From the NCBI RefSeq assembly GCF_040655735.1, contig NZ_JBFAKK010000010.1:248001-312000 (forward strand): a stretch of 64,000 bases of DNA, read 5' to 3'. This document shows, piece by piece, positions 39,510 through 47,271 of this stretch (position 1 is the first letter of the stretch; each line of letters starts with the position of its first letter). The notes under the pieces were generated by a model. The model was not told where the DNA came from. It searched no databases and saw only the letters and a program-made list of their open reading frames with translations. A program made the translations under genes and the position numbers. The DNA comes from Phytomonospora sp040655735 (GTDB taxonomy: Bacteria > Actinomycetota > Actinomycetes > Mycobacteriales > Micromonosporaceae).

Positions 39510-40499
39510 ATGCGCCTGCTCGTACTCGGCGGCACCGTCTACCTCTCCAAGACCGTCGCCGCCCACGCCGTCGCCCGCGGCCACGACGTCACCGTCGCCA
39601 CCCGCGGCAAGACCGGAGAAGCCCCCGACGGCGTCACCCGCCTCACCATCGACCGCTCCACCCCCGAGGGACTCGAACCACTGCGCGGCAAGACCTTCGA
39701 CGCCGTCGTCGACGTCACCCGCTTCCCCGACCAGGTCCAGAACACCCTCGAAGCCCTCGCCGGAAACGTCGGCCACTGGACCTTCGTCTCCACCTGCAGC
39801 GTCTACAACGACGACGCCACCCCCGGCCAGACCCCCGCCACCGCCCTCACCCACGAACCCACCCCCGACGACAGCGGCGACCCCGCCATGGAGCTCTTCG
39901 GCCCCAGCAAGGTCTCCTGCGAGAACCAGATCCGCGACCGCCTCGGCGACAAGGCCTTCATCGTCCGCCCCGGCCTCATCGTCGGACCCGGCGACCGCGG
40001 CGACCGCTTCGGATACTGGCCCCGGCGCATCGCCGAAGGCGGCGAGATGCTCGCGCCCGGCGACTCGAGCGAGAACATCCAGTACATCGACGTCCGCGAC
40101 CTCGCCGACTGGATCCTCGACGCCGCCGAGAACGGCACCACCGGCACCTACGACGCCATCTGCCCGCCCATCTCCCGAGGCGCGTTCCTCGACCAGATCG
40201 CCACCGCCCTCGACGCCGACGTCACCTTCACCTGGGTGCCGCAAGACCTCCTCACCGAACACGAGGTCGCGCCCTGGATGGGCGAGCAGTCCCTCGGCCT
40301 GTGGCTCCCACTGCCCGAATACGCCGGCTTCATGAACCGCGACGTCACCGCCTCCGTCGCCGCCGGCATGAAGATCAGGCCCCTCGGCGAGACCGCGCTC
40401 GCCTGGCGCGACGCCGCCGGACCCGACCCCGCCCTGCGCGCGGGCATCACCCGCGAGAAGGAGAGCGAGATCCTCGCCGCCTTCCACAAGAACGCCTGA
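39510..40499 (+). CDS. NAD-dependent epimerase/reductase, paralog 3 of 3
   Basis: 329 residues, third paralog (MRLLVLGGTVYLSKTVAAHA, RFGYWPRRIAEGGEMLAPGD). The catalytic position reads LFGPSK, so Tyr of YxxxK is replaced by Phe. It may have lost dehydrogenase chemistry or use another base. Unlike the other two it has a GAAGGA ribosome-binding site and starts 19 bp after copy 2, so it is cotranscribed. A 14-bp terminator ends the array. Confidence 0.88.
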   Translation: MRLLVLGGTVYLSKTVAAHAVARGHDVTVATRGKTGEAPDGVTRLTIDRSTPEGLEPLRGKTFDAVVDVTRFPDQVQNTLEALAGNVGHWTFVSTCSVYNDDATPGQTPATALTHEPTPDDSGDPAMELFGPSKVSCENQIRDRLGDKAFIVRPGLIVGPGDRGDRFGYWPRRIAEGGEMLAPGDSSENIQYIDVRDLADWILDAAENGTTGTYDAICPPISRGAFLDQIATALDADVTFTWVPQDLLTEHEVAPWMGEQSLGLWLPLPEYAGFMNRDVTASVAAGMKIRPLGETALAWRDAAGPDPALRAGITREKESEILAAFHKNA

Positions 40500-40503
40500 C
40501 CGC

Positions 40504-40535
40504 CACGGCGGCGGCCCCGGCGGGCCGCCGCCGTG
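40504..40535 (+). terminator. Terminator after the epimerase array
   Basis: CACGGCGGCGGCCC (40504-40517) pairs perfectly with 40522-40535 around CGGC, followed by ACTTT. Confidence 0.85.
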
Positions 40536-40589
40536 ACTTTCAGTGGGATCCCCGATGCCCTCCGGCCCGATGTCGAGGATCATTGGAGA

Positions 40590-40973
40590 GTGAAGACGAT
40601 CCTGAACCTCATCTGGCTGGTCCTGTCCGGCATCTGGCTGGCCATCGGCTACGCCGTCGCCGGAGTCATCTGCTTCATTCTCATCGTCACCATCCCCTTC
40701 GGCATCGCCAGCTTCCGCATCGCCGGATACGCCCTGTGGCCCTTCGGCCGCGCCGTCATCCGCGATCCGCAGGCCGGTGTCATGTCGTCCATCGGCAACG
40801 TCATCTGGTTCATCGTCGCCGGACTCTGGCTCGCCATCGGGCACATCGTCGCCGGCATCGCCCTGTGCGTGACCATCATCGGGATCCCCCTGGGCGTCGC
40901 CAACTTCAAGATGGTCCCCGTCTCGCTCTTCCCGCTCGGCGCGCGGATCGTCGAGTCCGACAGCTACCTGTGA
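40590..40973 (+). CDS. YccF-domain inner-membrane protein
   Basis: 127 residues made of two repeated hydrophobic units (LNLIWLVLSGIWLAIGYAVA / GNVIWFIVAGLWLAIGHIVA), each followed by IPFG or IPLG motifs, typical of YccF (DUF307). The function is unknown. GTG 40590 is chosen because family members begin directly with the LNLIWLV segment. A longer frame from 40533 overlaps the terminator. It overlaps the following regulator gene by 4 bp. Confidence 0.87.
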   Translation: MKTILNLIWLVLSGIWLAIGYAVAGVICFILIVTIPFGIASFRIAGYALWPFGRAVIRDPQAGVMSSIGNVIWFIVAGLWLAIGHIVAGIALCVTIIGIPLGVANFKMVPVSLFPLGARIVESDSYL

Positions 40974-41980
40974 CCCGCGCCGCGGTCGTCCTCTTCGACG
41001 GCACGCCCCTGTTCGAGGACTCCGTGCCGATCCGCGTCTTCGGGGCCCTGCGCGCCGAGGTCACCGTCGTCGCCCACCACAACGGGACCGCGATCACCAC
41101 CGCCGACGGCCTCACCGTCTCCACCCCCGGCGCCCACGCCGACATCGAGACCGCCGACATCGTGATCGTCCCCGCCTACGGCATCCCCGTCGAAGCCCCG
41201 CCGCGCCCCGACGTCCTCGACGCCATCCGGACCGCCCACACCACCGGCGCCGAGATCGTCGGCCTGTGCCTCGGCGCCTTCGTCATAGCCGCCACCGGAC
41301 TACTCGACGGCCGCGCCGCCACCACCCACTGGAACCAGGCCGCCGCCCTCTCCCGCCTGCACCCCGCCGTCGACGTCCGCCTCGACGAGCTCTACGTCCA
41401 GGAAGACCGCGTCCTCACCTCCGCCGGAAGCGCCGCCGGGCTCGACGCCTGCCTCCATCTCATCCGCAGGCTGCACGGAGCCGAGGCCGCCGCCCACATC
41501 GCCCGCCAACTCGTCGTCGCCCCACACCGCGACGGCGGCCAGGCACAGTACGTCGAACATCCCCTCCCACGACCCGCCACCGGCGACCCCATCGCCGAAA
41601 CCCTCACCCACCTCCTCGCCGACCTCACCGCACAGCACAACGTCGACGACCTCGCGAGGCGCGCACGCATGAGCCGCCGCTCCTTCGACCGCCACTTCCG
41701 CGCCACCACCGGCACCACCCCGGCCCAATGGATCCGCCACCAGCGACTCCTCGCCGCCCAGCGACTCCTCGAAGAGACCGAGCTGCCGATCGAAGCCGTG
41801 GCAAGACGATGCGGCCACCCGACCGCCGCCGCCCTGCGCGGCCACTTCACCGAGGCCTTCGGAGTCACCCCAGGGGTCTACCGCCGCACCTTCCACGTCC
41901 CGGTTGGCGGAGAACCGCCCCTGCCTGGCCGACGCACACCTCGCGCCACACCCCACCCCCGGCCCATCCTGGACCCATGA
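40970..41980 (+). CDS. GlxA-type regulator (DJ-1/PfpI + AraC)
   Basis: 336 residues. The N-terminal DJ-1/PfpI-like domain (~1-165) has the nucleophile-elbow region GLCLGAFVIAATGLLDGR. The C-terminal AraC double helix-turn-helix (~205-300) has DLARRARMSRRSFDRHFRAT and ARRCGHPTAAALRGHF. Members typically activate nearby catabolic or hydrolase genes. It overlaps the following isochorismatase-like gene by 4 bp and probably controls it. GTG overlaps the yccF stop. Confidence 0.93.
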   Translation: MTRAAVVLFDGTPLFEDSVPIRVFGALRAEVTVVAHHNGTAITTADGLTVSTPGAHADIETADIVIVPAYGIPVEAPPRPDVLDAIRTAHTTGAEIVGLCLGAFVIAATGLLDGRAATTHWNQAAALSRLHPAVDVRLDELYVQEDRVLTSAGSAAGLDACLHLIRRLHGAEAAAHIARQLVVAPHRDGGQAQYVEHPLPRPATGDPIAETLTHLLADLTAQHNVDDLARRARMSRRSFDRHFRATTGTTPAQWIRHQRLLAAQRLLEETELPIEAVARRCGHPTAAALRGHFTEAFGVTPGVYRRTFHVPVGGEPPLPGRRTPRATPHPRPILDP

Positions 41981-42561
41981 CCCACGCCCTCATCGTCATC
42001 GACGTCCAGAACGAATACGAGACCGGGAAACTCCCCATCTCCCACCCACCCGTCGCCGACGCGCTCGCCAACATCACCGCCGCCCTCGACGCGGCCCCCG
42101 CGCGCGGCGCCAAGGTCGTCGTCGTCCAGCACGACGCCCCCGCCGGAGCCCCGATCTTCGCCCCGGGAACCCCGACCTGGGAACTCGACCCCGCCATCGC
42201 CTCCCGCCCGCGCGACCACCTCGTGCACAAGACGACGGCCTCGTCATTCCACGGCACCGACCTGGGGGAGTGGCTCGACGCCAACGGCGTCACCACCGTG
42301 ACCCTCGCCGGCTTCATGACGCAGAACTGCGTCCTCGCCACCGCCTTCGACGCCGCCGCCCGAGGACTCACCGTCGAGATCCTTTCCGACGCGACCGGCG
42401 CCATCAGCCTGGAGAACGCTGCGGGGTCGGCGGACGCGAAGACCGTGCACGAGACACTGATGACGGTGTTCGCGTCGAACATCGCCGCCGTCGGCACGAC
42501 GGCGCAGTGGGTGAAGGGCGAGGAGCTGGGGCGGTCGAACCTGGTGGCGAGCGTGCGTTGA
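41977..42561 (+). CDS. Isochorismatase-like cysteine hydrolase
   Basis: 194 residues. The catalytic triad of the family is visible: Asp in ALIVIDVQNEY, Lys in HKTTASSFHGT and Cys in FMTQNCVLATAFDAAARG. It should hydrolyse an amide or vinyl ether in a small molecule, and the substrate is not readable. ATG 41977 overlaps the regulator stop. A -10-like CATCCT (41965-41970) is placed for a leaderless transcript as well. Confidence 0.93.
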   Translation: MTHALIVIDVQNEYETGKLPISHPPVADALANITAALDAAPARGAKVVVVQHDAPAGAPIFAPGTPTWELDPAIASRPRDHLVHKTTASSFHGTDLGEWLDANGVTTVTLAGFMTQNCVLATAFDAAARGLTVEILSDATGAISLENAAGSADAKTVHETLMTVFASNIAAVGTTAQWVKGEELGRSNLVASVR

Positions 42562-42591
42562 CGAGGGGGCGGAGTGGGGGCTCGCCTTTTT
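42546..42591 (+). terminator. Weak terminator at the isochorismatase gene end
   Basis: GGCGAGC (42546-42552) can pair with GCTCGCC (42580-42586), followed by TTTTT (42587-42591). The 27-nt loop makes it weak, and the T-run is the strongest element. Confidence 0.45.
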
Positions 42592-42593
42592 GT

Positions 42594-43337
42594 GTGATCT
42601 CGGTCACCGAAAAGTACCGGTTTCACATCGGACAGAAAGGCAAGATCACCGTCGAACTCAACGCCCGAGACCATCCCGTCCTCGAAGCCTTCCAGCGCAT
42701 CGTGCTGCCGTTGCCTTCCAGTATCCGGACCCGAACCCGCGCCACGAACTTCTCCGCCGAACACACCAGTGCCGTCTGGACCCTCTGCGCGCTCGACGCC
42801 CGGCGCCAGCTGCTCGCACTCGGACTCCCCACCGGCCCCAAATCCAGCACCATCGCCCCACCCGCCCCCGACTACAGCCGGATCGACTATCTCCGCGCGC
42901 TCGTGGACGCCGATGGCTCGCTCGGATTCACGGCCAAGGGATATCCCTTCCTCGGGTTCGTCACCGCGAGTCAAGCGCTCGCCGATTACTTCTGTGCCGA
43001 GGTGCTGCGGCTGACCGGTGCGGTGAGGATGGCCCGACGCAACAAGCGTGACCATGTCTTCAACCTGATGGTGGCGATGGAACCGGCATGCGTCTTGGCG
43101 TCGCTGCTCTATGACGGCGATCCGATCGCCATCCCGCGCAAGCGGGAAGCCGCCGGGCGTCTCGCGGATTGGCGGAGGCCGGCCACGATGCGGGCGCCTG
43201 CCGTTCGCCGCCGGTGGACGCCCGAAGAGGATGCGATCGTGCGGCGCTCGTCCGAGGTTGAAGCGGCGGAAGCGCTGGGTCGGACACGCGCATCGATCGC
43301 CATGCGACGGATGAGGCTGGGGCGCGTCGTTCGCTGA
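42594..43337 (+). CDS. LAGLIDADG-like endonuclease with Myb-like C-terminus
   Basis: 247 residues. LRALVDADGSLGF (around 100-112) is a LAGLIDADG motif. The N-terminal part (KYRFHIGQKGKITVELNARD) looks like the beta-sheet half of a preceding LAGLIDADG repeat whose own motif is missing. The C-terminus (~205-245, RRRWTPEEDAIVRR, ALGRTRASIAMRRMRLG) is a SANT/Myb-like DNA-binding helix-turn-helix. It is free-standing, with no intein splice residues. The GTG start is uncertain and the gene may be 5'-truncated. It is less GC-rich than its neighbours and converges on a truncated rtcB, suggesting a mobile origin. Confidence 0.75.
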   Translation: MISVTEKYRFHIGQKGKITVELNARDHPVLEAFQRIVLPLPSSIRTRTRATNFSAEHTSAVWTLCALDARRQLLALGLPTGPKSSTIAPPAPDYSRIDYLRALVDADGSLGFTAKGYPFLGFVTASQALADYFCAEVLRLTGAVRMARRNKRDHVFNLMVAMEPACVLASLLYDGDPIAIPRKREAAGRLADWRRPATMRAPAVRRRWTPEEDAIVRRSSEVEAAEALGRTRASIAMRRMRLGRVVR

Positions 43338-43382
43338 GCGGCTGTCGAGCACCGCCGTGTCCGGCACAGTCGCTCCTGACCA

Positions 43383-43772
43383 TCAACCCTTGATCGTCAG
43401 GATCTTGAGGTGGTCGGTGTCCACGGAACGCTTGTGCATGTTGAACCCGACGGGGATGGCCGCCTCGATCGCGCTGCGGAGGCGCCCGAGGTCGTCGGGC
43501 AGGTCCTCGGCGGTCAGCGAGGTCAGCTGGGCCGTCATCCCGCACCCGATGTCGACGCCCACGGCGGCCGGTGACACGGCGCCGCGCATGGCGATCACCG
43601 ACCCGACGGTGGCGCCGAGTCCGTAGTGGACGTCGGGCATGACCGCCAGTCCCTGAACCCAGGGGAGGGCGGCGATGTTCTGCAGCTGCGCCAGCGCCTG
43701 TTCCTCGACGGAGTCGCGGTCGGCCCACAGTCGGATCGGGGCGGCTTTCCCCACAAGCTCCTGAAACGGCAT
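43383..43772 (-). pseudogene. rtcB: Truncated RNA ligase RtcB (N-terminal third)
   Basis: 129 residues align with the start of RtcB: VMPDVHYGLGATVGSVIAMR, then GVDIGCGM with the metal-binding Asp and Cys. RtcB is about 400 residues. Here it stops after IPVGFNMHKR and an unrelated tail DTDHLKILTIKG. The His ligands and the GMP-accepting His of the C-terminal part are absent and are not found in any frame downstream. The start is intact with GGGAGG upstream. The missing 3' portion is replaced by the convergent LAGLIDADG gene, so this is a remnant. Confidence 0.85.
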
Positions 43773-43854
43773 CGCGAACCTCCCTCGGTCGTCCTACATG
43801 CGTTGCCACGCATGATTTTGCGGCGGGGGGGGCTCGCTCGCCGCCACCGATTTG

Positions 43855-44373
43855 TCAGGCGATCGGCTCGTCGTGGAATCCCTTGTGGAGCTTGCGAAGC
43901 AGGCCGGCCAGGGTCTCCTGTTCGGTGGGGGTGAGGGTGTCGAGGACTTCGTGCTGCACGTCGAGTCCCGCGGCGACGGCCTTTCCGACGGCTTCGCGCC
44001 CGGCGTCGGTGAGGCGGACGCGCAGCCCGCGGCGGTCGTTGGGGTCCGGGAGGCGTTCGACGAGTCCGTTGCGCTCCAGCTTGTCGAGCCGGCCGGTGAG
44101 CCCGCCCGAGCTGAGCATGAGCGTCGCGGCGATCTGCTTCGGCGAGAGGGTGTAGGGCTCGCCGGAGCGGCGGATGCTGGCGATGACGTCGAACTCGGCG
44201 CGCCCGATGCCGTAGGCGAGGTAGACGGGTTCGAGGCGCTGGAGGGTGAGTCGTGAGACGCGGTGCACGCGGCCGAAGATCTCCATCGCGTCCAGCCTGA
44301 GCTCGGGCGTCTCCCGGCTCCACTGCCCGATGATCCGGTCGACGGCGTCTTCTTCGGCCTGTTCGGAATCCAT
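43855..44373 (-). CDS. MarR-family regulator
   Basis: 172 residues. The winged helix (LSPKQIAATLMLSSGGLTGR, LDKLERNGLVERLPDPNDRR) is flanked by dimerisation helices. It is divergent from an EamA-type exporter. Two TTGA/TCAA palindromes 30 bp apart in the gap are its likely operators. The ATG at 44373 follows GGTGGAG. An 11-residue extension to 44406 is possible. Confidence 0.93.
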   Translation of the reverse strand: MDSEQAEEDAVDRIIGQWSRETPELRLDAMEIFGRVHRVSRLTLQRLEPVYLAYGIGRAEFDVIASIRRSGEPYTLSPKQIAATLMLSSGGLTGRLDKLERNGLVERLPDPNDRRGLRVRLTDAGREAVGKAVAAGLDVQHEVLDTLTPTEQETLAGLLRKLHKGFHDEPIA

Positions 44374-44411
44374 CTCTCCACCTTCGGTGCGCTGGGACAC
44401 TCCCATACTAG

Positions 44412-44454
44412 CTTGACATCAAGTATCTTGAAGCTAAGCTACTTGATATCAAGT
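44412..44454. promoter_or_regulatory. Twin MarR operators over the exporter promoter
   Basis: CTTGACATCAAG (44412-44423) and ACTTGATATCAAGT (44441-44454) are palindromes with centres 30 bp apart (about three turns). TTGACA (44413-44418), 16 bp and TAAGCT (44435-44440) form the rightward promoter. One palindrome covers the -35 and the other the start of transcription, an arrangement fitting MarR repression relieved by a substrate. Confidence 0.8.
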
Positions 44455-44491
44455 AAAACATCCTCAAGCTAAACCACCCCGAGGACACACC

Positions 44492-45418
44492 GTGAACGGT
44501 CAAGCCCGCGCGATCGCGCTCACCGCCATCGCCCCGATCACCTGGGGCACCACCTACGTCGTCACCACCGAGCTCCTCCCACCCGACCGGCCCCTCCTCA
44601 CCGCCCTGCTCCGCGCGCTGCCCGCCGGACTGATCCTGCTCCTGGTCGGCCGGACCCTCCCGAGCGGCAAGTGGTGGTGGCGGTCGGTGACGCTGGGCAT
44701 GCTCAACATCGGCGTCTTCTTCGCCCTGCTCTTCGTCGCCGCCTACCGGCTCCCCGGCGGCGTCGGCGCCGTCGTCGGCGCGGCCGGCCCGCTCGTCGTG
44801 GTCGGCATGTCGGCCCTCCTGCTCGACCAGCGCGTCCGGCTGCGGCCGGTCCTGCTCGGCATCGCCGGCGTCTCGGGCGTCGCCATGGTCGTGCTCACCG
44901 CCAGCGCGAAACTCGACCTCCTCGGCGTCGCGGCCGGCCTCGCCGGAACGGTCGCCATGTCGACCGGCACGGTCCTGGCCAAGCGCTGGGGCCCGCCTCC
45001 CGGAGTCAAGGTCAGCGCCTTCGCCGGCTGGCAGCTGGTCTCCGGCGGCCTGTTCCTCCTGCCGCTGGCCTTCCTCGTCGAAGGAGCCCCGCCGGCCTTC
45101 ACGACCATCAACCTCGCCGGCTACGGCTACCTCGCCCTGATCAACACCGGCCTGGCCTACTGGCTCTGGTTCCGCGGTGTCTCGCTGCTCTCCCCGATCC
45201 CGCTGACCTTCCTCGGCCTGCTCAGCCCGCTCACGGCGACGGTCGTCGGCTGGGTCGTCCTCGGACAGGCGCTCACCCCGCTCCAGACGCTGGGCATGCT
45301 CGTGGCCTTCGGCGCGATGGTCCTCGGTCAGCGACCGCCCCGGCCGATCGCCCCCGCCGTGGTGATTCCGGAGACTGTGACGGGTGAACACAGGACGCTC
45401 TCAGCGTCGCGGACGTAG
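44492..45418 (+). CDS. EamA-family DMT transporter
   Basis: 308 residues with ten hydrophobic helices in two EamA repeats (ITWGTTYVVTTELLPPDRPL near the start, YLALINTGLAYWLWFRGVSL in the second half). Probably exports a small metabolite or drug that also binds the divergent MarR protein. GTG with GAGGA upstream. The 3' end overlaps a possible early start of the ABC gene. Confidence 0.93.
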   Translation: MNGQARAIALTAIAPITWGTTYVVTTELLPPDRPLLTALLRALPAGLILLLVGRTLPSGKWWWRSVTLGMLNIGVFFALLFVAAYRLPGGVGAVVGAAGPLVVVGMSALLLDQRVRLRPVLLGIAGVSGVAMVVLTASAKLDLLGVAAGLAGTVAMSTGTVLAKRWGPPPGVKVSAFAGWQLVSGGLFLLPLAFLVEGAPPAFTTINLAGYGYLALINTGLAYWLWFRGVSLLSPIPLTFLGLLSPLTATVVGWVVLGQALTPLQTLGMLVAFGAMVLGQRPPRPIAPAVVIPETVTGEHRTLSASRT

Positions 45419-45455
45419 CCTTCCGCTCGCACCGCATCCCGACGCCCACGAGTGG

Positions 45456-47264
45456 ATGGACACCATGGCCGCTGTTGAACAGGACATTCCGCAGCCCAGA
45501 GGCCGTGCCCGGCTGGGTCTTCCCAGAGGCGAGCTGACCGGCGCGACCTGGCGGGCGCTGTGGGTCTACATCCGGCCGCACCGGACCGTGATCCTGGTCA
45601 GCGGCGTGCTGGGCCTGATCGGGAGCATGGCGGGCCTCGTGCAGCCGCTGGCCGCGAAGTGGCTGGTGGACGACCTCGGAACCGGTGCGAACCTGACCGG
45701 TTCGCTCCTGCTGCTGTCGGGAATGGTGGTCGCCGGCGCGCTCATCAGCGCGGTCAGCAACTACGTGCTGGAGCGCACGGCCGAGTCGGTCATCCTGTCG
45801 GCGCGACGCAGGCTCGTGGGCCGCCTGCTGCGACTGCGGGTCCCCGCGGTCGAGGCGGCCGAGCCCGGCGACCTGATGTCGCGGGTCACCTCCGACACGA
45901 CGCTGCTGCGGCAGGTGAGCACGCAGGCGGTGGTCTCGGGCGTCACCTCCGCGATCACGCTGGTCGCCACGGTGATCATGATGTCCTTCATGGACGTGGT
46001 CCTGCTCGGTGTGACCGTCGGGGTCCTCGGGCTCGTCGGCGTCGTGGTGAGCCTGGTGATGCCGCAGATCGCGCGGGCGACGAAGGAGTCGCAGGTCGCG
46101 GTCGGCAAGATCGGCGCCGCGCTGGAGCGGATGCTCGGCGCGTTTCGCACGGTGAAGGCATCGGGCGCCGAGGACCGCGAGGAGGCGCGCATCCAGGTCG
46201 CCGCCGAGGTCGCGTGGACGGCGGGGATCAAGGCCGCGCGCTGGCAGTCCCTCATCGGCGCGACGGCCGGCCTCGCCGTGCAGATCTCGTTCCTGGCCGT
46301 GCTCGGCGTCGGCGGCGCGCGGGTGGCCTCCGGCGGCATGTCGATCGCCTCGCTGATCGCCTTCCTGCTCTACCTGTTCTACCTGATCCCCTCGATCGCG
46401 GGCATCGTGCGCGCGGTGAGTCAGCTCCAGGTCGGCGCGGCGGCGATCTCGCGGATCAACGAGGTCGACTCGATGGAGGTGGAGGAGTTCGCGCCGGTCG
46501 ACCGGACCGTTCCCGCCTCGACGGCGCCGGGCCGGGTCACCTTCGAGGCCGTGCGCTTCCGCTACCGTCCCGACCTGCCCGACGTGCACCACTCGGTCAC
46601 CTTCGACGTCCCGGCCGGCGGTATGACCGCCTTCGTCGGCCCCTCGGGCGCGGGCAAGACCACGGTGTTCTCACTGATCGAGCGCTTCTACGAGCCCAGT
46701 GACGGCCGCGTGCTCCTCGACGGCGTCGACGTGCGCGACTGGCCGGTGCGGGACCTGCGGGCGGCCATCGGCTACGTCGAGCAGGACGCCCCGGTCCTGT
46801 CGGGGACCCTGCGCGACAACCTCACCTTCGGCGCCCCCGACGTGAGCGACGAGGCCATCGACGAGGTCCTGCGCCGCACCCGCCTCGACGGCCTCATCGA
46901 GCGCCTCCCCGAGGGCGTGGAGACGGTCGTCGGCCACCGGGGCAGCAAGCTCTCCGGCGGCGAGCGCCAGCGTGTGGCCGTGGCCCGCGCGCTGCTGCGC
47001 AGGCCGAGGCTGCTGCTGCTCGACGAGGCGACGTCCCAGCTCGACGCCGTCAACGAGGCCGCGTTGCGTGACACCGTCGCCGACGCCGCCCGCACGACGA
47101 CTGTGCTGGTGGTCGCCCACCGGCTCTCGACGGTGACGATGGCCGACCGCATCGTCGTGATGGATGCCGGCGAGGTCCGCGCGGTGGGCACGCACGCCGA
47201 GTTGGTCGCCGGTGATCCGCTGTACGCCGAGCTGGCCGCGACGCAGTTCCTGGCCACCGTCTGA
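45456..47264 (+). CDS. ABC-type multidrug exporter (fused TM-NBD)
   Basis: About 602 residues: six transmembrane helices (~35-320) followed by an ATPase domain with Walker A GPSGAGKTT, signature LSGGERQ, Walker B LLLLDEAT and the H-loop AHRLST. A homodimeric or heterodimeric type IV exporter of unknown substrate. The start is uncertain. ATG 45456 and 45465 both lack a strong ribosome-binding site, and the frame is open back to GTG 45384 inside the exporter gene. Convergent with the sigma-factor gene, 7 bp apart. Confidence 0.93.
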   Translation: MDTMAAVEQDIPQPRGRARLGLPRGELTGATWRALWVYIRPHRTVILVSGVLGLIGSMAGLVQPLAAKWLVDDLGTGANLTGSLLLLSGMVVAGALISAVSNYVLERTAESVILSARRRLVGRLLRLRVPAVEAAEPGDLMSRVTSDTTLLRQVSTQAVVSGVTSAITLVATVIMMSFMDVVLLGVTVGVLGLVGVVVSLVMPQIARATKESQVAVGKIGAALERMLGAFRTVKASGAEDREEARIQVAAEVAWTAGIKAARWQSLIGATAGLAVQISFLAVLGVGGARVASGGMSIASLIAFLLYLFYLIPSIAGIVRAVSQLQVGAAAISRINEVDSMEVEEFAPVDRTVPASTAPGRVTFEAVRFRYRPDLPDVHHSVTFDVPAGGMTAFVGPSGAGKTTVFSLIERFYEPSDGRVLLDGVDVRDWPVRDLRAAIGYVEQDAPVLSGTLRDNLTFGAPDVSDEAIDEVLRRTRLDGLIERLPEGVETVVGHRGSKLSGGERQRVAVARALLRRPRLLLLDEATSQLDAVNEAALRDTVADAARTTTVLVVAHRLSTVTMADRIVVMDAGEVRAVGTHAELVAGDPLYAELAATQFLATV

Positions 47265-47271
47265 GGCGCGG

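Noticed and set aside
37462..40499. A biosynthetic gene cluster built on the three epimerases
   Set aside because: No glycosyltransferase, NDP-sugar enzymes or polyketide/NRPS genes are near. The neighbours are unrelated regulators and membrane proteins.
42594..43790. An intein inside rtcB
   Set aside because: rtcB is a known intein host, but the LAGLIDADG gene is on the opposite strand, splice residues are absent, and the C-terminal extein is missing.
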